64,000 bases of DNA from an uncultured Clostridium sp. (GTDB taxonomy: Bacteria; Bacillota; Clostridia; Lachnospirales; Lachnospiraceae): positions 62,001-126,000 of the forward strand of contig CAMNRM010000002.1 of assembly GCA_946553025.1 (NCBI GenBank), in the 5' to 3' direction. This document shows positions 59,401 through 64,000 of the stretch, piece by piece. A program made the position numbers and the translations under genes. The notes beneath the pieces are model-generated. The model was not told where the DNA came from. It did no database searches and worked only from the letters and a program-made list of their open reading frames with translations. The first letter of the stretch is position 1; every line of letters starts with the position of its first letter.

Positions 59401-59554
59401 TAACCGCCTGCTTGGTGCCCTTTCCTGCACTGTTCATCACCCAGACGGTGGTTAGAAGAAGAATTACGGCAATAATCATACCGCCTCCCACCGCAAAGGC
59501 CACGGTCTGCTTCCTCTGTTCCCTGTTTATATTCCTGTGCTGCGTTTGTTCCAT
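56489..59554 (-). CDS. Hybrid sensor histidine kinase with two receiver domains
   Basis: Membrane protein of about 1021 residues; the ATG at 59554 follows AGGAAAG. A helix at about residues 18-40 and another near 300-325 flank an extracellular Cache-like sensor of some 260 residues. A PAS domain (about 360-490) is followed by HisKA with NMSHDIRTPMNAIIGFTS, the ATPase domain with NLLSNAMKF and GTGLGMAITKNIV, and two receivers: LVVDDDFNTCSS...DWLMPDMNG and LLVEDNELNQE...MDIQMPIMNG. No DNA-binding partner is encoded here. The neighbouring lipoprotein may feed the signal to its outer domain. Confidence 0.93.
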   Translation of the reverse strand: MEQTQHRNINREQRKQTVAFAVGGGMIIAVILLLTTVWVMNSAGKGTKQAVSRVSEFYLDELAGRRAQVVAEELKNHFLFMENALDIMEESNLESQQSLRRFLGKMKRLYRMNKFALVDEAGIVYTEHSTTSGLSRYSFLAEDLTGPAIHTANLYGARKQVILVMPVEDIVFQGTPIKVCFVQLDIDEMLSSLILKTSDNETFCNLFYKNGESLTNDGFGHLTSENNLLSALTDAEVDEGFSVAQVKKDFEEGRRGQISFRYQGIKEDLSYIPVEGTDWMLTILIRDNVISDQISSISIGMMRRSVIQIAITIIAMLGVFSVFVYQFRKNASLVLAQEKADGNKIRAAYAQIEREQEAMNNIQTAMGSGPWSMEFNEHAQMVSCTWSETFRKMLGYTSEEDFPNRLESWSDLLHEEDKKRIIKEYWDTVMDYTGEKTYDVEYRLLTRNRGWRWFHAAGRLSRREDGSPINFVGLFMDIDDEKRMAEQLERQKIDLQDALAAAQHANRAKTTFLNNMSHDIRTPMNAIIGFTSLAVAHMDNREQVQDYLAKITTSSNHLLSLINDVLDMSRIESGKVKIEEKETSLPEVMHDLKTIVQADISAKQLEFFIDTADVVNEHVLCDKLRLNQVLLNLLSNAMKFTKPGGIVSVRILQKGTVHEGFASYEFQVKDTGIGMSKEFQAHVFEPFERERTSTVSGIQGTGLGMAITKNIVDMMGGTITVDSEEGKGSTFTVALHLRTCSGPVRQEVIPELKGLRALVVDDDFNTCSSVTKMLSTIGMRPDWTTSGKEAVLRTKLAEEQDDEYAAYIIDWLMPDMNGIEVVRRIRTIIGEEKPIIILTAYDWSDIEEEARKAGVTAFCSKPIFLSELREVLESPFAATRVNAASFEGVISFEGKKILLVEDNELNQEIAVEILKEAGFVMDVADDGEVAVEKMKAAKPGQYDLILMDIQMPIMNGYEATKQIRAMDNPKLANIPIIAMTANAFDEDKKAALDAGMNGHIAKPIDVPKLMELLQEILSEEK

Positions 59555-59591
59555 GTTCTTTCCTGCCATTCTAAACTATTCTACATTCAAT

Positions 59592-60755
59592 TTAATCAAT
59601 GATTTCTCCATATAAAACCCGAAGCATTGCCGTGGCATCCTTCTGGTAAATAATCGTTGTTATCTCCTCGGTTTTTTCCGGATAATCTTCTCCCGGAAGA
59701 AGGCCGTCGGCAATCTTAACCGCTACCTGTATGGTATCAAAACCAATCGAATAACAGTCCTGCACCCCAAGGGCGTAGATCACCCCGTCCTTAAGGTAGT
59801 GAAGTGCCTCCTGATCGTGATCCATCCCCACAATAACGATTTCTTCCTGTCTTCCGGCTTCAATAACCGCCCGGGCCGCACCGACCGGATTGCTCATATT
59901 ACAGCAGATAATTCCCGCAAGGTCTTTATGCTTCTTTAAAAATTCCCGGGTCATCTGATATGCATTTTCCACGTTGTCATCATCGTAGGCAATTTCTGCA
60001 ATTTCCATCTCCGGATAGCGGGCAACAACCTCCTGTGCGCCAACCGCTCTCTCCTCATGGCAGGGCGCTCCCTTCGTCCCCACAAGGAGAACTACTTTTC
60101 CGCAATAGTCTATCCGCTCGCAGAGAGCCTCGGTAAGCGCAGCACCGTCTTCCTTATTATGTGTATTTCCCACATAGGCAATGCGGCGGCAGCCGTCTTC
60201 TTTTGGCGCATCGGAGCTGGAAAAGGTCATAACCTTGTGCCCGGCACTGATAAGCTGATTGATCGCTGGCGTAACCCGCTCAATATCGGCCACATCCACG
60301 CCAAGTACATCGAATCCACGCAGGGAAGCCTCGGAAAGGCGCAGAATCTGATCCTGGGCAGATACCGCGTCAGGGGCAAGATACTCATAGTTAATCACTA
60401 TTCCCCGCTCTTCAAACTGTTTAGCGGCCTCCTCCATGCCCAGTCCCACCGCATCCCACCAGGGATGAACCACCTTATAAGTAAAATAAAAATGGTATTC
60501 CTTTTTTAAGGGCTGATACGGACTCAGAGTACGATCAAAATGAACCGCCGTCTGCAGATCATCGTTTTCTCTTTCTGTTTCCTGGGCAGACGGCCCTTCG
60601 GCCAGAGCGGGCATCGTTTCATCAATCATTTTCTTACTGCACCCGTCTACCCCCAGACAACCGATACAAAGTACTGCTGCCGTAGCAAATCTGCACAGCT
60701 TACCCCGTAAATGCTGTATTTCCCCGCAATTTTTTGCTTTGCTTTTCTCTGTCAT
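59592..60755 (-). CDS. Sugar-type substrate-binding lipoprotein adjacent to the hybrid kinase
   Basis: Secreted lipoprotein of 387 residues. Its signal peptide (TAAVLCIGCLGVDGC) ends in lipobox VDGC. The Peripla_BP_4 fold follows: HFYFTYKVVHPWWDAVG, DVLGVDVADIERVTPAINQL, and IVGMDHDQEALHYLKDGVIY. No transporter genes accompany it. It precedes the kinase gene by about 40 bases on the same strand, so the pair probably acts as a two-part sensor for a sugar or related ligand. Confidence 0.87.
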   Translation of the reverse strand: MTEKSKAKNCGEIQHLRGKLCRFATAAVLCIGCLGVDGCSKKMIDETMPALAEGPSAQETERENDDLQTAVHFDRTLSPYQPLKKEYHFYFTYKVVHPWWDAVGLGMEEAAKQFEERGIVINYEYLAPDAVSAQDQILRLSEASLRGFDVLGVDVADIERVTPAINQLISAGHKVMTFSSSDAPKEDGCRRIAYVGNTHNKEDGAALTEALCERIDYCGKVVLLVGTKGAPCHEERAVGAQEVVARYPEMEIAEIAYDDDNVENAYQMTREFLKKHKDLAGIICCNMSNPVGAARAVIEAGRQEEIVIVGMDHDQEALHYLKDGVIYALGVQDCYSIGFDTIQVAVKIADGLLPGEDYPEKTEEITTIIYQKDATAMLRVLYGEIID

Positions 60756-60785
60756 CCGTTGTCCCCCTTGTGTTCTGTCCTGCTT

Positions 60786-60818
60786 TTCTTTTTGCCTTCA
60801 TCCTGCAGGCAAAAAGAA
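60786..60818. terminator. Bidirectional terminator between gpsA and the binding-protein gene
   Basis: TTCTTTTTGCC (60786-60796) and GGCAAAAAGAA (60808-60818) form an 11-bp stem with an 11-base loop. It ends the der-plsY-gpsA run and can serve both strands. Confidence 0.75.
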
Positions 60819-60823
60819 CCGTT

Positions 60824-61834
60824 CTATGATTTCCAAACCAAGTCGGAAGCCTCTCTCCTTTTATCCCGCAGCATCAGTTCGTTCACTGCCTCACGGGCAT
60901 TCTTTCCGTCAAAAAGCACGGCGTTCACCTGCTGGATAATGGGCATGGACTGCCCGTACTTTTCCGCCAGGGCCTTTGCCGCCTTGGCCGAATAGACACC
61001 TTCAACCACCATGTGCACCTCGTCCATAGCTTCCTGCATACTCTTTCCCTGACCGATTAAGATTCCTGCCCGGCGGTTCCGGCTGTGCATACTGGCACAG
61101 GTAACGATTAAATCGCCGATTCCGGTCAGTCCGCTGAAGGTCTGTATACTTCCGCCCATCGCCGTCCCCAGACGTGCAATTTCTGCAATTCCCCGGGTAA
61201 TCAGGGCGGCCTTTGCATTATCCCCGTAGCCCAGGCCGTCCGCAATACCCGCAGCCAGGGCAATCACGTTTTTCAGTGCGCTTCCCAGTTCAATCCCCAG
61301 CACATCCGGGCTGGTATAGACCCGAAAAACCTCATTCATAAACAAATCCTGAATCCGTTCTGCCGTTTTTCTTGTCGTCGCCCCGGCCACGCAGGTTGTG
61401 GGAAGACCGCGGCTGACCTCCTCCGCATGACTTGGCCCGGAAAGAACAGCCACATCCGCCGCAGGAAGTTCATCCTCAATCACCTGGGACAGCGTCTTTA
61501 AGGTTGATTCTTCAATTCCTTTAGCCACATTGACAACGATCTGCCCTTTTTGGCACCACGGACGCATCCTGGCTGCTGTCTGGCGCACAAACACCGAGGG
61601 AACCGCCATCACCAGAAGTTCCTTCTCCCTCATGGCCTCCTCCAGATCCCCGGTAATCCCCATAGACTCCGGAAGCTTTACCCCCGGAAGGTTTGGATGA
61701 ACCCGGCTGGCCGACAAAGCTTCCACCTCGTCCTTAAGCGCCGACCAGAGCGTCACCCTGTGCCCGTTTGCATCTAAAAGCATCCCCAGGGCCGTCCCCC
61801 AGGTTCCTGAACCAATAATCCCGATATCTGCCAT
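60824..61834 (-). CDS. gpsA: Glycerol-3-phosphate dehydrogenase, NAD(P)+
   Basis: A 336-residue enzyme that makes sn-glycerol-3-phosphate from dihydroxyacetone phosphate for phospholipids. The start at 61834 follows GGAGGAGC. NAD motif IGIIGSGTWGTALG, catalytic region LGSALKNVIALAAGIADGLG (Lys) and the FSGLTGIGDLIVTC segment are intact. It feeds plsY encoded directly upstream. Confidence 0.96.
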   Translation of the reverse strand: MADIGIIGSGTWGTALGMLLDANGHRVTLWSALKDEVEALSASRVHPNLPGVKLPESMGITGDLEEAMREKELLVMAVPSVFVRQTAARMRPWCQKGQIVVNVAKGIEESTLKTLSQVIEDELPAADVAVLSGPSHAEEVSRGLPTTCVAGATTRKTAERIQDLFMNEVFRVYTSPDVLGIELGSALKNVIALAAGIADGLGYGDNAKAALITRGIAEIARLGTAMGGSIQTFSGLTGIGDLIVTCASMHSRNRRAGILIGQGKSMQEAMDEVHMVVEGVYSAKAAKALAEKYGQSMPIIQQVNAVLFDGKNAREAVNELMLRDKRREASDLVWKS

Positions 61835-61908
61835 ACGCTCCTCCATTCATGCTTTTCTCTGTTCTGTACATGTTTCACCGCCTGTACTTTGGGCACAAGC
61901 CGTAGAAT

Positions 61909-62559
61909 CTATACCTTTTTATTCCCCCATAATTTATTTTCATTCCCTGCCAAAAGTCTTTTAATATTTGCCCTGTGCCGCCAGATTGCCATCGCCGATA
62001 CGGCACCGGCCACGCCCCAGAATTCCACCACCCTTGCAAAAGGTGTAAGCCCGTACATGCCCTTCCAGGAAAAGACAAGATTTACGGCAAAAAAGGCAAT
62101 CGCCACAAGGATCGAACCTAAGGAAACATAGCGGGTAAGCGCCACGGAACCCACAAAAATCACCAGACAGATCAGGGTGAGCCGCCAGTCTAAGCTTGCC
62201 AGCACCCCCGCCGTGGCTGCTATGCCCTTTCCTCCCTTAAAGTTCATATAAAAAGGAAAATTATGTCCTAAAATCACACCAAAGCCCAGATAGAGCACAA
62301 GAAGATAGGCTTCCCCGCTAAGTTCCGGCCGCCCTAAACAAAACGCTCTGACCAAAAGACAGGGAATCAGCGCCTTAAACGCATCGCCGATAAACACAAT
62401 CAGCCCCGCCTTCTTTCCCAGAACCCGCAGGGCATTCGTCGTTCCCGAATTCCCGCTTCCGTACTGGCGGATATCAATGCCGTGAAGCTTTCCGTAAATA
62501 TAGCCTGTCTGCAGCAAACCACATACATAACCAAGAATCAGACAAATTCCTCGTTCCAT
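61909..62559 (-). CDS. plsY: Glycerol-3-phosphate acyltransferase PlsY
   Basis: A 216-residue membrane enzyme with about six helices. It acylates glycerol-3-phosphate using acyl phosphate. The family motifs are GSGNSGTTNALRVLGKKAG, GHNFPFYMNFKGGKGIAAT and the C-terminal IWRHRANIKRLLAGNENKL. The gene lies 2 bases after der. Complete. Confidence 0.95.
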   Translation of the reverse strand: MERGICLILGYVCGLLQTGYIYGKLHGIDIRQYGSGNSGTTNALRVLGKKAGLIVFIGDAFKALIPCLLVRAFCLGRPELSGEAYLLVLYLGFGVILGHNFPFYMNFKGGKGIAATAGVLASLDWRLTLICLVIFVGSVALTRYVSLGSILVAIAFFAVNLVFSWKGMYGLTPFARVVEFWGVAGAVSAMAIWRHRANIKRLLAGNENKLWGNKKV

Positions 62560-62561
62560 AC

Positions 62562-63890
62562 CTACTGCCCCTTTTCCTTTCTCTCGCGGATAATCATCCG
62601 CAGCGCCGTTCCCCGGAAGCCAAAGGCATTCCGGATTTGATTTTCCAGATACCGGGTATAGGAAAAATGCATTAATTCCTTATCATTGACAAAAACCACA
62701 AAGGTCGGCGGCTTAATCGCGGCCTGGGTAATATAAAAGAGCTTCAGCCGTTTTCCCTTATCCGAAGGCGGCTGCTGAAGAGCCACCGCTTCCATCATAA
62801 TCTCATTGAGAACGCCCGTGGAAACCCGAAGGCTCTGGTTTTCCCGCACCATATCAATCGTATCAAACAGCTTTCCCAGCCGCTGTCCGGTTGCCGCAGA
62901 GATGAACAGATACTCCGCATAGGGCATAAAGGATAAGATCTCTTTCAGCTTTCGGGTGTATTCATAGATGGTCTTGTCATTCTTTTCAATGGCGTCCCAT
63001 TTATTGACCGCAACGATAATTCCCTTTCCCCGATCATGGGCGATTCCGGCAATTTTGGCATCCTGTTCCGTAACCCCCTCTTTGGCGTCAATCACCACAA
63101 CCACCACGTCGGCCCGCTCCACCGCCGTTACCGTGCGGATAATGCTGTAGCGCTCCAAGTCCTCCTTGACCTTGCTCTTTCGGCGAAGCCCCGCCGTATC
63201 GATAAAGACATACTCCGTACCGTTATGCACGATTTCCGTGTCCACGGCGTCCCGGGTCGTCCCCGCAATATCCGAAACAATCACCCGGTTTTCCCCTAAA
63301 AGCTTGTTGATAATCGAAGACTTCCCCACATTGGGTTTTCCGACAATCGCTATGCGCGGGCGCTCGTCTTCCTCCTCGTCTTCATCCGCCGGGGCAAAAT
63401 GCCGGATCACCTCATCTAAAAGGTCGCCGATCCCCAAGCGGGAGGCGGCAGAAACCGGCATGGGATCACCGATCCCCAGATTGTAAAATTCATAGACGTC
63501 ATTGCCGAATTTCTGCTGGCTGTCCACCTTATTCACGGCAAGCACCACCGGTTTTCTGGACTTGCGCAGCATATCCGCCACCTTCTGATCGGCGTCAACC
63601 ATGCCCTGACGGACATCCACGATAAAGATAATCACGTCCGCTGTCTGTATGGCAATCTCTGCCTGTTCCCGCATCTGGGAAAAGATGATATCGCGGCTGT
63701 CCGGCTCGATACCGCCGGTATCAATTAAGGTAAAACTCCGGTTCAGCCATGTACAGTCGGCATAAATCCTGTCCCTGGTAACGCCCGGGGTATCTTTAAC
63801 GATAGAAACTGCAGAACCGGCCAATACATTAAACAGGGTGGATTTCCCTACATTCGGCCTTCCTACAATAGCTACTACTGGTTTGCTCAT
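62562..63890 (-). CDS. der: Ribosome biogenesis GTPase Der (EngA)
   Basis: A 442-residue protein with two GTPase domains: [17 protein letters not shown] near residue 9 and [17 protein letters not shown] near residue 185. Both have [12 protein letters not shown]/ DIAGTTRD switch regions, followed by NKVD/NKWD motifs. The C-terminal KH-like domain ends [19 protein letters not shown]. It assists 50S assembly. First complete gene of the run reading left. Confidence 0.97.
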   Translation of the reverse strand: MSKPVVAIVGRPNVGKSTLFNVLAGSAVSIVKDTPGVTRDRIYADCTWLNRSFTLIDTGGIEPDSRDIIFSQMREQAEIAIQTADVIIFIVDVRQGMVDADQKVADMLRKSRKPVVLAVNKVDSQQKFGNDVYEFYNLGIGDPMPVSAASRLGIGDLLDEVIRHFAPADEDEEEDERPRIAIVGKPNVGKSSIINKLLGENRVIVSDIAGTTRDAVDTEIVHNGTEYVFIDTAGLRRKSKVKEDLERYSIIRTVTAVERADVVVVVIDAKEGVTEQDAKIAGIAHDRGKGIIVAVNKWDAIEKNDKTIYEYTRKLKEILSFMPYAEYLFISAATGQRLGKLFDTIDMVRENQSLRVSTGVLNEIMMEAVALQQPPSDKGKRLKLFYITQAAIKPPTFVVFVNDKELMHFSYTRYLENQIRNAFGFRGTALRMIIRERKEKGQ

Positions 63891-63917
63891 AGTTTATTCT
63901 CCTTAAATCCTGTTCTG

Positions 63918-64000
63918 CTATGGTGCAGTTCTCGGTTCATAGCCGGAAAACGGCATAGAATCTTCCTTCGCAGGCCGTCCAAGTACGGCATCAACCAAAT
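63918..64000 (-). CDS. C-terminal end of an unidentified protein upstream of der
   Basis: Only the last 27 residues are inside the window: LVDAVLGRPAKEDSMPFSGY followed by EPRTAP and a stop at 63918. They are not enough to name it. In related genomes a DUF512/PDZ protein often lies ahead of der, which is a possibility only. Confidence 0.4.
   Translation of the reverse strand, partial: LVDAVLGRPAKEDSMPFSGYEPRTAP

Overview
The window looks like chromosome of a spore-forming, Gram-positive gut-type anaerobe of the Clostridia, most likely Lachnospiraceae. This rests on gene content and order: spoIVA, yqfC-yqfD-phoH-ybeY, a SpoVB-like flippase, der-plsY-gpsA, a glycyl radical enzyme, ferredoxin proteins, lipoprotein solute-binding proteins and strong AGGAGG-type ribosome binding sites. 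The taxonomic call is an inference. No rRNA, tRNA, CRISPR array or complete transposase gene was seen.

Layout. 1-1.5 kb: start of a glycyl radical enzyme behind a sugar-binding lipoprotein. 1.7-4.2 kb: a ferredoxin-type Fe-S protein and a complete HicAB toxin-antitoxin pair. 4.2-11.5 kb: a minus-strand operon for uptake and breakdown of unsaturated uronyl disaccharides from glycosaminoglycans (mannose-family PTS EIIA/B/C/D, GH88 hydrolase, DhuI- and DhuD-type enzymes, HAD phosphatase) plus an unusual signal-less discoidin-like protein. 11.6-18.1 kb: a GH43 xylosidase-like enzyme co-transcribed with an AraC-type response regulator, a binding lipoprotein and a YesM-type kinase. 18.1-22.8 kb: an accessory patch with a small membrane protein, an XRE regulator divergent from a small acidic protein, an AAA/DUF4143 ATPase, an Fe-S aldo/keto reductase and a multi-hairpin region that may be a structured RNA. 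22.8-27.2 kb: the proline genes proB and proA, with fthC, a DUF896 gene and an AT-rich AAA ATPase (RloA/AriA-like defence type) followed by a decayed partner gene between them. 27.4-37.4 kb: two flavoproteins, a BofC-like protein, a flippase, a DUF3048 lipoprotein, ybeY-phoH-yqfD-yqfC and rpsU. 37.6-45.7 kb: alaS with a 41-residue membrane peptide in front, an LprI-like protein, RNase H, a beta-CASP nuclease and spoIVA. 45.7-50.6 kb: a branched-chain amino acid ABC transporter. 50.7-56.4 kb: Trk/Ktr potassium uptake followed by KdpD and KdpE. 56.5-60.8 kb: a hybrid kinase paired with a sugar-binding lipoprotein. 60.8-64 kb: gpsA, plsY, der.

Themes beyond the gene list. (1) A family of small terminal-inverted-repeat elements with GTTACTGTT ends occurs at five places (about 1.79, 3.35, 18.9, 29.2 and 52.9 kb); the 132-bp and 51-bp copies look like the same element with and without an internal segment. 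(2) Four short tandem arrays of 33-39 bp units, three of them in frame inside protein linkers, suggest an active minisatellite process. (3) Several good promoters carry perfect 18-20 bp palindromes beside them. (4) The usual der-plsY-gpsA-spoIVA neighbourhood is split by about 15 kb of transport and signalling genes.
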